A DNA stretch of 64,000 nucleotides from assembly GCF_009848505.1 (NCBI RefSeq), contig NZ_WWDL01000001.1, positions 124,001-188,000 of the forward strand, written 5' to 3'. The notes under the pieces are model-generated. The model ran no database searches. It was not told where the DNA came from and saw only the letters and a list, made by a program, of their open reading frames with translations. The stretch comes from Muricoccus harenae. GTDB lineage: Bacteria; Pseudomonadota; Alphaproteobacteria; Acetobacterales; Acetobacteraceae. The position numbers and the translations under genes were made by a program. Shown here piece by piece: positions 53,051-61,288 of the stretch; the stretch's first letter is position 1; the number at the start of each line of letters is the position of its first letter.

Positions 53051-54007
53051 TCAGAGCCCGCGCGTGTTCACGAAGACCGAATACAGCGACCGCCCGCCGG
53101 TGATGAAAAGCTGGTTCCGGTGCGGCCCGCCGAAGCAGACATTCGCGCAGCGTTCCGGCAGGTCGATATGCCCGATTGGCGCGCCATCCTTGTTGAACAC
53201 CCGCACGCCGTCCTGTTCGGCCGTGCCCATGCCCCAGCCGCACCAGAGATTGCCGTCCTCATCCACCCGGAAGCCGTCCGGCGTACCGCCGGGCTCGGCC
53301 ACGATGAAGTCGCGCCGGTTGGAGAGGCGCCCGCCCTCGCCGACCGAATAGGAGAGGATCTTGCGAGGGCTGTAGCGGCTCTCGACGACATAGAGCAGCG
53401 ATTCGTTCGGGCTGAAGGCAAGGCCATTGGGACCTTCGATGCCGTCCGCCACCACCTCCAGCGTTCCGCGTGCTGGATCGGCGCAATAGACAGCTTGTGG
53501 CAACTCGCTTTCGGCGCGCCCGCCCTCATGGTCGCCCAGGATGCCGAAGGGCGGATCGGTGAACCAGATCGTGCCATCGGACTTCACCACCACGTCGTTC
53601 GGGGAGTTCAGGCGCTTCCCGTCCAGCCGGTCGGCGATGACGGTGATGCTTCCGTCATGCTCGGTGCGAGTGACGCGGCGGCCCAGATGCTCGCAGGTGA
53701 TCAGCCGGCCCTCGCGGTCCCGCGCATTGCCGTTGGAGTAGTTGGAGGGGGCGCGGAAGATGGTGGTGGCGCCCGTCTGCGCGTCCCAGCGCAGCATGCG
53801 GTTGGCCGGCACGTCGGACCAGATGAGGCAGCGGTGATCGCCGAACCAGACCGGGCCCTCGCCCCAGCGGGTGCCGCCCGCCAGCTTGTGCACCGTCGCA
53901 TTCATCAGGTGATAGCGCGCGAAGGATGGATCGAGATCCCGCAGCCGGGGATCGGGATAGCGGGCGGAAGGGACCCAGGGGGTCTCGTTGCTGATCGGCG
54001 TTTCCAT
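53051..54007 (-). CDS. SMP-30/gluconolactonase-like protein
   Basis: A 318-residue six-bladed beta-propeller hydrolase. It has WGEGPVWFGDHRCLIWSDVPANRMLRWD, a substrate-side NDVVVKSDGTIWFTDPPFGI, and GPNGLAFSPNESLLYVVES with the metal asparagines. These enzymes hydrolyse sugar lactones with a divalent metal. Its position next to the TetR gene and the dehydrogenase-aldolase operon suggests it opens a lactone formed by the Gfo/Idh enzyme at 55003. It is transcribed away from that operon and its own regulation is not visible. Confidence 0.9.
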   Translation of the reverse strand: METPISNETPWVPSARYPDPRLRDLDPSFARYHLMNATVHKLAGGTRWGEGPVWFGDHRCLIWSDVPANRMLRWDAQTGATTIFRAPSNYSNGNARDREGRLITCEHLGRRVTRTEHDGSITVIADRLDGKRLNSPNDVVVKSDGTIWFTDPPFGILGDHEGGRAESELPQAVYCADPARGTLEVVADGIEGPNGLAFSPNESLLYVVESRYSPRKILSYSVGEGGRLSNRRDFIVAEPGGTPDGFRVDEDGNLWCGWGMGTAEQDGVRVFNKDGAPIGHIDLPERCANVCFGGPHRNQLFITGGRSLYSVFVNTRGL

Positions 54008-54089
54008 GGAACGGAGGCTGCGCCGGCGCCGCAACCTCCCGCAAGCCCCTCACGTTGCAGAAGCGCAGAACAACATGGAGACACCCGCG

Positions 54090-54170
54090 ATGCGCGGCAT
54101 ACTGCTCTGGCTCATCGGCATTCCCATCCCCATCATCCTTCTGCTTTGGCTTTTCGGGGTGCTGGGCTAG
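54090..54170 (+). CDS. Tiny hydrophobic membrane peptide
   Basis: A 26-residue peptide, MRGILLWLIGIPIPIIL then LLWLFGVLG, forming one membrane helix with a single basic residue near the start. GGAG lies nine bases upstream; an ATG at 54075 would add METPA. Near-identical short peptides are found in other proteobacteria without assigned function. No frame extends it. Confidence 0.55.
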   Translation: MRGILLWLIGIPIPIILLLWLFGVLG

Positions 54171-54291
54171 CAGCGCTCGGCCTTAGTAGCGAACCAGCCG
54201 GTGCGTGGCGGGGCCGCCCATCCCCGGGATGCGGCGGCTCCGCCGTCAGGCCCTCTCGCCTCCGCCGCCCATCGCGGACAGGATGGGGCGC

Positions 54292-54933
54292 ATGGACGCC
54301 CCTTCACGAACCATTCCGCGCAGCCCCCGCGCCGAGGCCACCCGCCAGCGCATCCTCGATGCCGCCCTGGCCGAATTCGCCACCCATGGCCTGGCCGGCG
54401 CGCGGGTGGACGAGATCGCGGCGAGGGCCGGCGCCAACAAGCGGATGCTCTACGCCTATTTCGGCAACAAGGAGGACCTGTGGGTGGCGGTGCTGGAAGC
54501 CGCCTATGCCCATAAGCGGAACGAGGAGCGTGCCCTCGAAGTCGGAGACCTGCCGCCGGCGGAGGCGATGGCGCGACTGGTGCGCTTCAACCTTCGCTAC
54601 ACCGCCCGGCATCCCGAATTCGTTGCCCTGCTGAACCAGGAGAACCTGCACCGCGCTGCCTATCTGGCGCGCAGCGAGCAGGTGCCCGCCCTGTATTCCC
54701 CCTTGCTGGATACGCTGCGCACCGTGCTGCGCCGCGGCGCGGCCGAGGGGGTGTTCCGCCAGGAGGCGGACCCGGTGCAGGCCTATATCACCATCGTGGC
54801 ACTGGGCCATTTCTACATATCGAACATGCACACCCTGTCCGCGATCTTCGGGACCGGGCTGGAGGCCGAGGCCGCGATCGAGGCGCGGGAGGCCCATTCG
54901 GTGGAGGTGGTGCTCGGCTGGCTTCGCCCTTGA
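54292..54933 (+). CDS. TetR/AcrR-family transcriptional regulator
   Basis: A 213-residue repressor. The N-terminal helix-turn-helix reads TRQRILDAALAEFATHGLAGARVDEIAARAGANKRMLYAYFGNKEDLW (about residues 17-65). The C-terminal ligand domain is helical (EFVALLNQENLHRAAYLARS, then YITIVALGHFYISNMHTLSAIFG). ATG at 54292; another at 54283 is possible. It lies just upstream of the Gfo/Idh operon, and a perfect palindrome occurs between them, so it probably represses that operon and responds to its sugar. Confidence 0.9.
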   Translation: MDAPSRTIPRSPRAEATRQRILDAALAEFATHGLAGARVDEIAARAGANKRMLYAYFGNKEDLWVAVLEAAYAHKRNEERALEVGDLPPAEAMARLVRFNLRYTARHPEFVALLNQENLHRAAYLARSEQVPALYSPLLDTLRTVLRRGAAEGVFRQEADPVQAYITIVALGHFYISNMHTLSAIFGTGLEAEAAIEAREAHSVEVVLGWLRP

Positions 54934-54959
54934 CGAACCCTCTCCCGGGGGGCTTAGGT
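54930..54959 (+). promoter_or_regulatory. Possible promoter of the Gfo/Idh operon
   Basis: TTGACG (54930-54935) and TTAGGT (54954-54959) are separated by 18 bases. The second hexamer overlaps the left arm of the palindrome at 54956, as expected of a repressed promoter. The -10 is weak. Confidence 0.35.
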
Positions 54960-54975
54960 AACCGCACAGTTACCT
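54956..54975 (+). promoter_or_regulatory. Perfect palindromic operator of TetR type
   Basis: AGGTAAC-CGCACA-GTTACCT is a perfect 7-6-7 inverted repeat placed between the regulator gene and the Gfo/Idh gene, 27 bases before the latter's start. Its size and spacing are typical of TetR operators. I found no second copy near the lactonase or the regulator's own start. Confidence 0.75.
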
Positions 54976-55002
54976 TAAACATCTTCCCGGAGGAACGCGC
55001 GA

Positions 55003-56157
55003 ATGGCGCAGCGGCGTATCGGCCTGATCATGCATGGCGTGACCGGCCGCATGGGGATGAACCAGCACCTGATCCGCTCCATCGCGGCCATCCGGCAGGA
55101 TGGCGGCGTGCCACTGTCCAATGGCGATCGGATCATGCCCGACCCGATCATCGTCGGCCGCAACCGGGAAAAGCTGGAGGCGCTGGCCGAGGCCCATGGC
55201 ATTGACCGCGTCGGCACGGACCTGGATGCCGCCCTGGCCAATCCGGACGACACGATCTTCTTCGACGCCGCCACCACCCAGATGCGCGCCGAACTGATCC
55301 GCAAGGCCATCGCCGCCGGCAAGCACATCTATTGCGAGAAGCCGACCGCCGATAACCTGGAGGATGCGCTGGAGCTGGTACGCGTGGCCCAGGCCGCCGG
55401 CATCAAGCACGGCGTGGTACAGGACAAGCTGTTCCTGCCCGGTATCCGCAAGATGAAGATGGTGATCGACAGCGGCTTCCTCGGCCGCATCCTCTCGGTG
55501 CGCGGCGAGTTCGGCTACTGGGTCTTCGAGGGCGACCTGCAGCCGACGCAGCGCCCGAGCTGGAACTACAAGAAGGCCGAGGGCGGCGGCATCATCCTCG
55601 ATATGCTCTGCCACTGGCGCTACGTGCTGGACAACACCTTCGGTGAAACCAGGTCGGTCTCCTGCCTCGGCGCCACCCATATCCCCGTGCGCTACGACGA
55701 GCAGAACAAGCCCTACAACGCCGATACGGACGATGCGGCCTATGCCACCTTCGAATTGGAAGGCGGCATCGTCGCGCAGATCAACTCCTCCTGGACCACC
55801 CGCGTCCGTCGTGACGACCTCGTGACCTTCCATGTGGACGGCACGCATGGCTCCGCCGTCTGCGGCCTGACGGATTGCTGGACCCAATCCCGCGTGAACA
55901 CGCCCAAGCCCGTCTGGAACCCGGACGAGCCGCAAAAGATCAATTTCTACGAGGGCTGGCAGAAGGTTCCCGACACCCAGCCTTATCCCAATGGCTTCCG
56001 CGTGCAGTGGGAGGAATTCCTGAAGCACGTGGCCGGCGAGCGCCCGGACTATCCCTGGAACCTGCTGGCCGGCGCCAAGGGCGTGCAGCTGGCGGAAGCC
56101 GGGCTGAAGTCCTGGGCCGAGCGCCGCTGGATCGACCTGCCCAAGCTGGAGGCCTGA
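55003..56157 (+). CDS. Gfo/Idh/MocA-family oxidoreductase
   Basis: A 384-residue NAD(P)-dependent dehydrogenase. The N-terminal Rossmann fold has MHGVTGRMGMNQ and FFDAATTQMRAELIRKAIAAGKHIYCEKPTADN with the EKP motif. The C-terminal domain holds the conserved residues of sugar or cyclitol oxidation (PSWNYKKAEGGGIILDMLCHWRYVLDN, with the H of the catalytic triad). The family oxidises sugars, sugar acids or inositols. A strong GGAGG precedes the ATG. It leads a four-gene operon with the DUF993 protein, the isomerase-like protein and a Bug receptor. Confidence 0.93.
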   Translation: MAQRRIGLIMHGVTGRMGMNQHLIRSIAAIRQDGGVPLSNGDRIMPDPIIVGRNREKLEALAEAHGIDRVGTDLDAALANPDDTIFFDAATTQMRAELIRKAIAAGKHIYCEKPTADNLEDALELVRVAQAAGIKHGVVQDKLFLPGIRKMKMVIDSGFLGRILSVRGEFGYWVFEGDLQPTQRPSWNYKKAEGGGIILDMLCHWRYVLDNTFGETRSVSCLGATHIPVRYDEQNKPYNADTDDAAYATFELEGGIVAQINSSWTTRVRRDDLVTFHVDGTHGSAVCGLTDCWTQSRVNTPKPVWNPDEPQKINFYEGWQKVPDTQPYPNGFRVQWEEFLKHVAGERPDYPWNLLAGAKGVQLAEAGLKSWAERRWIDLPKLEA

Positions 56158-56158
56158 C

Positions 56159-57319
56159 ATGGCCACGCTGACCCTGCCCACCGCCGGCGGCACGCTGGAG
56201 CCCTACACCACCGGCGCGCCCGGCAACTTCGCGGTGGCGAAGCCGCCCTATCCGCGCATCGCCTATGCCGCCGCGCATGTCGTGGCGGATGCGCTGGCGG
56301 AGCAGGATCCCTGGTTGGACGTGAAGGTGGACTGGGACCGCACCATCGCCTTCCGCCGCCATCTCTGGTCGCTCGGCCTGGGCGTGGCGGAGGCGATGGA
56401 CACGGCGCAACGCGGCATGGGGCTGGACTGGGCGGGCGCGCAGGAGCTGATCCGGCGTTCGCTCGATGCCGCGAAGGACTTCCCCGATGCGGTGATCGCC
56501 TCCGGCGCCGGAACCGACCATCTGGCGCCAGGCCCCGACGTGACGGTGGACGACGTCATCCGCGCCTATGAGGAGCAGTGCGGTGCGGTGGAGGCGATGG
56601 GCGGCCGCATCATCCTCATGGCCTCCCGTGCCCTGGCAAAGGCCGCGAAGTCCCCACAGGACTATGTGCGCGTCTATGACCGCGTGCTGTCCCAGGTGAA
56701 GCAACCCGTCATCATCCATTGGCTCGGCGAGATGTTCGATCCGGCGCTGGAAGGCTACTGGGGCCATCACGACCACATGGAGGCGATGAAGGTGGCGCTC
56801 GACGTCATCGCCGCCCATGCCGACAAGGTCGATGGCGTGAAGGTTTCGCTGCTGGACGACCAGAAGGAAGTTTCCATGCGCCGCCGCCTGCCCAAGGGCG
56901 TGCGCATGTATACCGGCGATGACTTCAACTACGCCGAGCTGATCGCGGGCGATGCGGAGGGCCATTCCGATGCCCTGCTCGGCATCTTCGATCCCATCGC
57001 GCCCGCAGTGGGTGGTGCGCTGGCCGCGCTGTCGCGTAACGACCTTTCGACCTTCCACGAAATCCTGGCGCCGACCGTCCCGCTCTCCCGTCACATTTTC
57101 AAGGCGCCCACCCGCTTCTACAAGACGGGCGTGGTCTTCATGGCTTGGCTGAACGGCCACCAGGACCATTTCGTGATGGTCGGCGGCCAGCAATCCACCC
57201 GATCCATCCAGCACTTTTCGGAGTTGTTCCGCCTCGCCGATAAAGCGGGCCTGCTGTCCGACCCGGCGCGCGCGGCGATGCGCATGAAGTCGCTGCTCGC
57301 GCTGCACGGGGTGGCGTGA
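56159..57319 (+). CDS. DUF993 / dihydrodipicolinate-synthase-related protein
   Basis: A 386-residue TIM-barrel protein of the DUF993 group. Conserved runs are DVKVDWDRTIAFRRHLWSLGLGVAEAMDTAQRG, VIASGAGTDHLAPG, VIIHWLGEMFDPALEGYWG and DKVDGVKVSLLDD, whose lysine may be the Schiff-base lysine of the DHDPS/NAL superfamily. Superfamily members cleave or join sugar acids at pyruvate-type carbons. The reaction of DUF993 itself is not established. It starts one base after the upstream stop, and its stop overlaps the next start. Confidence 0.9.
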   Translation: MATLTLPTAGGTLEPYTTGAPGNFAVAKPPYPRIAYAAAHVVADALAEQDPWLDVKVDWDRTIAFRRHLWSLGLGVAEAMDTAQRGMGLDWAGAQELIRRSLDAAKDFPDAVIASGAGTDHLAPGPDVTVDDVIRAYEEQCGAVEAMGGRIILMASRALAKAAKSPQDYVRVYDRVLSQVKQPVIIHWLGEMFDPALEGYWGHHDHMEAMKVALDVIAAHADKVDGVKVSLLDDQKEVSMRRRLPKGVRMYTGDDFNYAELIAGDAEGHSDALLGIFDPIAPAVGGALAALSRNDLSTFHEILAPTVPLSRHIFKAPTRFYKTGVVFMAWLNGHQDHFVMVGGQQSTRSIQHFSELFRLADKAGLLSDPARAAMRMKSLLALHGVA

Positions 57320-58152
57320 TGGGCGCCCCCTCTCATTCAAAGCCGGGTCCCCTCAGCCTCAACACCGTCACGGTAAAGGAGCGCTGGGGACTGAAGGACT
57401 GCATCGAGGGCTGCGCGCGCCACGGCATCCCCGGCATCTCCCCCTGGCGGGACGTGCTGCATGCCATGGGGGTGAAGCAGGCGGCACGCGCCATCCGCGA
57501 TGCGGGGCTTTCCGTCTCCGGCCTCTGCCGCGGCGGGATGTTCACGGCCTCCGATGCCGCCGGCCGCACCGTCGCCCTGGATGACAACCGCCGTGCCATC
57601 GAGGAGGCCCATGCGCTCGGTGCCGCCTGCCTCGTCATGGTCTGCGGCGGGCTGCCGCCCGGCTCCAAGGATATCGACGGCGCCCGCGCCATGGTGCGGG
57701 ATGGGCTGCACGCCATTATGGATGACGCGCGTGCCGCAGGCGTGACCATCGCGCTGGAACCGTTACATCCCATGACCTGCGCGGATCGCAGCGTGCTCTC
57801 CACCCTCGGCCAGGCGCTGGATCTCTGCGACGAGCTGGGCGAGGGCAGCGGCGTCGCGCTCGATGTCTATCATGTCTGGTGGGACCCGGCGCTGCGCGAG
57901 CAGGTGCGGCGCGCGGGCTCGCGCATCGCCGCCTTCCATGCCTGCGACTGGCTGGTGCCCACCACCGACACCGTCCTTGACCGCGGCCTGCCCGGTGAGG
58001 GCGTGATCGACATTCCCGGCATCCGCGCGATGGTCGAGGCCGGTGGCTATCGCGGCCACACCGAGGTGGAGATCCTGTCCCGCCGCTGGTGGGCCGCCGA
58101 TCCCGATCACGTGCTCCGGGAGATCAAGGAGCGGCACGCCACAGTCTGCTAG
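57319..58152 (+). CDS. Sugar phosphate isomerase/epimerase family protein (xylose-isomerase-like TIM barrel)
   Basis: A 277-residue TIM barrel of the AP_endonuc_2 group. Candidate metal ligands are in GVTIALEPLHPM (Glu), VALDVYHVWWD (Asp and His), AAFHACDW (His) and HTEVEILSRRWW (Glu), the pattern of sugar isomerases and epimerases. The ATG at 57319 shares one base with the upstream stop; a GTG at 57316 is the alternative. It is the third gene of the Gfo/Idh operon. Confidence 0.92.
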   Translation: MGAPSHSKPGPLSLNTVTVKERWGLKDCIEGCARHGIPGISPWRDVLHAMGVKQAARAIRDAGLSVSGLCRGGMFTASDAAGRTVALDDNRRAIEEAHALGAACLVMVCGGLPPGSKDIDGARAMVRDGLHAIMDDARAAGVTIALEPLHPMTCADRSVLSTLGQALDLCDELGEGSGVALDVYHVWWDPALREQVRRAGSRIAAFHACDWLVPTTDTVLDRGLPGEGVIDIPGIRAMVEAGGYRGHTEVEILSRRWWAADPDHVLREIKERHATVC

Positions 58153-58188
58153 CATCGAAGACAAAAAATTACGGAGGAAAGACAAGAG

Positions 58189-59172
58189 ATGAACACCACC
58201 CGACGCCGCCTTCTCGGCGCCGCCGCCGCGCTCACCGCCACGCCCGCATTCACGCCTGCATCGGCGCAGGGCTGGGCACCGACGCGCCCGATCCGCTTCG
58301 TCGTTCCCTTCGCCGCCGGGGGTGCCACCGACGTGGTGGCGCGTGTGCTCGCGGAGCGTATGGGCGAGCGCCTGGGACAGCCGGTCGTGGTGGAGAACCG
58401 TGCGGGATCGGGTGGCAATATCGGCGTGGAGAATGTCGTGCGCGCCCCGGCCGATGGCAGCGTGATCCTGATGGGCACCACTGGCACGCTGACGATCAAC
58501 CAGCATCTCTATCCAAGCATGGGCTTCGATCCGGCGAAAGATCTCGCGCCCATCTCCATGGCCTTCGCGACCGACCATGTGCTGATCGTGAACCCGAATG
58601 TGCCGGCCCACACGGCGCAGCAATTCCTGGCCTGGCTGCGCGCCAATCCGGGCAAGGCCAGCTTCGGCTCCGCCGGCGCCGGCTCCTCCACCCATATGGT
58701 GGCCGAGCTGTTCCGCGCCGCCGCGGGCGTGGAGGTTACGCATGTGCCCTATCGCGGCAGCGCGCCCGCGCTGAACGACACCGTGGCGGGCAACGTGCAG
58801 TTCATGCTGGACCAGTTGCCCTCCGCCATCGGGCAAATCCAGGGCGAGCGGGTGCGGGCGCTCGCCACCACCGGCCCGAAGCGCACCTCCCAACTGCCCA
58901 ATGTGCCGACCATGGCGGAGATCGGTCTGCCAAAGGCCGAGGCCACCTCCTGGGGGGCGGTGATGGCGCCGCATGGCACGCCCGCACCGGCGATCGCGCG
59001 GCTGAACGCCGTGCTGAAGGAGGCGCTGGCCGATCCGAAGATCCAGGAACGGCTGACCGCCGCCGGCGCCGATGCCGTCTCCTCCTCGCCCGAGGAACTG
59101 CAGCGCAAGATAGCGCAGGAGATCGAGACCTGGGGCGCCGTGGTGCGGGATGCGCGGATCACCGTGAACTAG
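58189..59172 (+). CDS. Bug-family substrate-binding protein of the Gfo/Idh operon
   Basis: A 327-residue periplasmic receptor with a Tat-like signal (TRRRLLGAAAALTATPAF). It has WAPTRPIRFVVPFAAGGATDVVARV, VVENRAGSGGNIGVENVVRAPADGSV and HVPYRGSAPALND. It closes the operon, 36 bases after the isomerase-like gene, with GGAGG-type spacing before its start. Its ligand is probably the sugar or sugar acid degraded by the operon; no transporter is encoded beside it. Confidence 0.92.
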   Translation: MNTTRRRLLGAAAALTATPAFTPASAQGWAPTRPIRFVVPFAAGGATDVVARVLAERMGERLGQPVVVENRAGSGGNIGVENVVRAPADGSVILMGTTGTLTINQHLYPSMGFDPAKDLAPISMAFATDHVLIVNPNVPAHTAQQFLAWLRANPGKASFGSAGAGSSTHMVAELFRAAAGVEVTHVPYRGSAPALNDTVAGNVQFMLDQLPSAIGQIQGERVRALATTGPKRTSQLPNVPTMAEIGLPKAEATSWGAVMAPHGTPAPAIARLNAVLKEALADPKIQERLTAAGADAVSSSPEELQRKIAQEIETWGAVVRDARITVN

Positions 59173-59194
59173 GCGCCCGAGCAGGGGCGTTCCG

Positions 59195-61126
59195 TCAGGC
59201 CCGCCGGAGGGCGGTTTCGATCCCCTGCCGCCGGCGGCGCCTTGCAGCGGCGGCAGGAGGCTGGCGAAGTGCGCCAGGGGTGCCGGGCTTCTGCCCGGTG
59301 ATCCGCTCCAGCGTCATCCTCAGGGTGTCGGGATCATTGTCGAAGTCGCCATGGTGGCGCGCGCCGCTCTCGCCCGGATCCGGGGCGAGGTGCCAGTTGC
59401 GCGCCTTGGCCCGCCAGAAGGAGTCCGGCAGCGCCTCGCTCACGTCCCGGGCCAGGCCGAGCAGCGGCACGCCATCCCGGATGAGGGGAATGCGCGGCAC
59501 CTCCTCGAAGGCCGCGCTGACGAGATAGAGCAGCGACTTGTGATAGATGCCGGCGCAGGTGTCGTCCCGCTCCGTGGCATCGTCCAGCGTGTAGAGATCG
59601 AAGCTCCTGATGCTGCCCGCCTCGATCAGCGGGCGGTACACGCGCTCGAACAGTTCCATCGTGCAGGCCGGGGCCCAGAGGGTCAGGCTGTCGATCGCCA
59701 GCCCCTGCTCCGCGAAGCGCTGCGCCAGGGGCGCCAGCAGGATTGAGCCAGCGCTGTGGCCGACGAGATGGATCTCGTCGAGCTTGCCAGCCTGCGACAG
59801 CGCGATGAGATGATCGGCCGTCATCCGCGCGGCGCCGCGCGCATTCGCGCTCGCCAGCCGCGCGTTCTCCTTCATCTCGTCCCACATGGCCTTGCCGCCC
59901 AGCACGCGGGCCAGCGGCTCCAGCGTGTCGTCCAGCCGGTCGAGCATGAAGTCCTTGGCGGCGTCGAGCAGCCCCTCGTCCCGGCGGCGGGACAGTGCTT
60001 CCTGGAGAATGTTGCGGAGCGTGCTCCAGGCATCGGAGCGCCAGATGAAGGAAACCGGATAGGCCTCGGCCTTCAGCATGGGGTCCCGGTTGCTGGCCAC
60101 GTACTGGACCGCCGAGGCCTCCTCGGTGAGGCCGCCATGGGCATAGAGAACGATGCGCTTGCGCCGCCACGCGGCGGTGCGGGCGGGGAACTGCTCGTGG
60201 ATGATGTCGCGCAGCCCCTCCTTCGACAGGCCATAGGTGCCCTTGTCGTCCAGCTGGCCATCATTCCGCGCAGTGACGATATGCGGGCGCAGCGTGGAGT
60301 AGATCGTGCTTTCGTAGCTGCGTGATGCGCCCGCCATCATCGATGCCGGGCCTCGCTGATGGCCCAGCCGCACGGGCGCGCCCAGGGCCGCGACCCACAC
60401 ATCGGTGCCGTTCGCCAGCCAGTCCTCGTAACTGAGTCGCGCGAGGCCCATCTCGCCCCAGTCCTCGCCCCAGCTGTTCTGGATCCAGAAGCCCTCCTGG
60501 TCATAGCCCACGATGGCGAAGGCGTGCCCGCCGATGCCGCCTTCTCGGTACTCGATCTCCCTGTCGCCCCGGCCGACCGCCTGCCAGCCCTCATGGACGA
60601 TGCAGGTCGCGTAAAGGATGCCGACTTCGCTGATCGCCGCATGCATCGCGACGAGATCCTTGTGGTTCACGCGGAAATACGCACCCAGTGGACGTTCCAT
60701 CGCATCGGCGGCACGCTTTTCGTTCAGCGTCCTGTCGCGGGCGTGGTCCTTCCACAGGCGCTGGGCGCAGAGCCCGTGCTTGTGCCAGCCCTTCATCGCG
60801 CCGCGCGCGCTGGATCCGTCGTAATCCTCCCCGGGCCATTCATCGTAGCGCTTCGCCATGGTGTAGAGCATCCAGGGGCTGACCGGATCGGCATTCCCCA
60901 CCTTGCCGCGCACGCGCAAAAGGTAGTTGGCGACGGTCGCGAGGCCATAGCCGGTGCAGGCCCCTTCGCTGCCCTGGTCCAGCACCGGGAGGCTGTGGGC
61001 CCGATAGCCCTCCATGTCGGATATCTGCGCCACCGCGATCAACGAGGGTCGGTAAAGGACATCCCGGAAGTCCACGGTGTCGGGCAGGGCGTCGTACTTG
61101 CGCTTGGGGGACTGCTTTCTTGCCAC
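59195..61126 (-). CDS. Papain-like (C1) peptidase fused to an alpha/beta hydrolase
   Basis: A 643-residue two-domain enzyme without a signal peptide. Residues 1-260 are a C1 cysteine peptidase: oxyanion Gln51 and nucleophile Cys57 in LDQGSEGACTGYG, His201 in GGHAFAIVGYD, and Asn217 in IQNSWGEDWG. After a linker, residues 320-610 are an alpha/beta hydrolase: VLYAHGGLTEEA (oxyanion loop), nucleophile Ser458 in VGHSAGS, an acid candidate near 510-520 (LYTLDDA), and a His candidate near 591. Both catalytic sets look intact. The C-terminus is basic. I know no characterised protein with this arrangement; peptide-then-ester cleavage or immunity-type roles are possible. It stands alone between the sugar operon and a YjbH gene. 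Confidence 0.85.
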   Translation of the reverse strand: MARKQSPKRKYDALPDTVDFRDVLYRPSLIAVAQISDMEGYRAHSLPVLDQGSEGACTGYGLATVANYLLRVRGKVGNADPVSPWMLYTMAKRYDEWPGEDYDGSSARGAMKGWHKHGLCAQRLWKDHARDRTLNEKRAADAMERPLGAYFRVNHKDLVAMHAAISEVGILYATCIVHEGWQAVGRGDREIEYREGGIGGHAFAIVGYDQEGFWIQNSWGEDWGEMGLARLSYEDWLANGTDVWVAALGAPVRLGHQRGPASMMAGASRSYESTIYSTLRPHIVTARNDGQLDDKGTYGLSKEGLRDIIHEQFPARTAAWRRKRIVLYAHGGLTEEASAVQYVASNRDPMLKAEAYPVSFIWRSDAWSTLRNILQEALSRRRDEGLLDAAKDFMLDRLDDTLEPLARVLGGKAMWDEMKENARLASANARGAARMTADHLIALSQAGKLDEIHLVGHSAGSILLAPLAQRFAEQGLAIDSLTLWAPACTMELFERVYRPLIEAGSIRSFDLYTLDDATERDDTCAGIYHKSLLYLVSAAFEEVPRIPLIRDGVPLLGLARDVSEALPDSFWRAKARNWHLAPDPGESGARHHGDFDNDPDTLRMTLERITGQKPGTPGALRQPPAAAARRRRRQGIETALRRA

Positions 61127-61288
61127 GGCCTTTTCCTCCCGGCGCTGGTCGGCGGGGGCGGCGCATCCGATGCCGCGGGTTCAAGCGCGAGCGGTCCCGC
61201 CCAAGCCGCGACCATTCCACACGGTCAATCCGGAACCAACATGAATCCTGCGCGTCGCTCGCCGGGTTCCGGCCCGGCTTCCCGCGGC

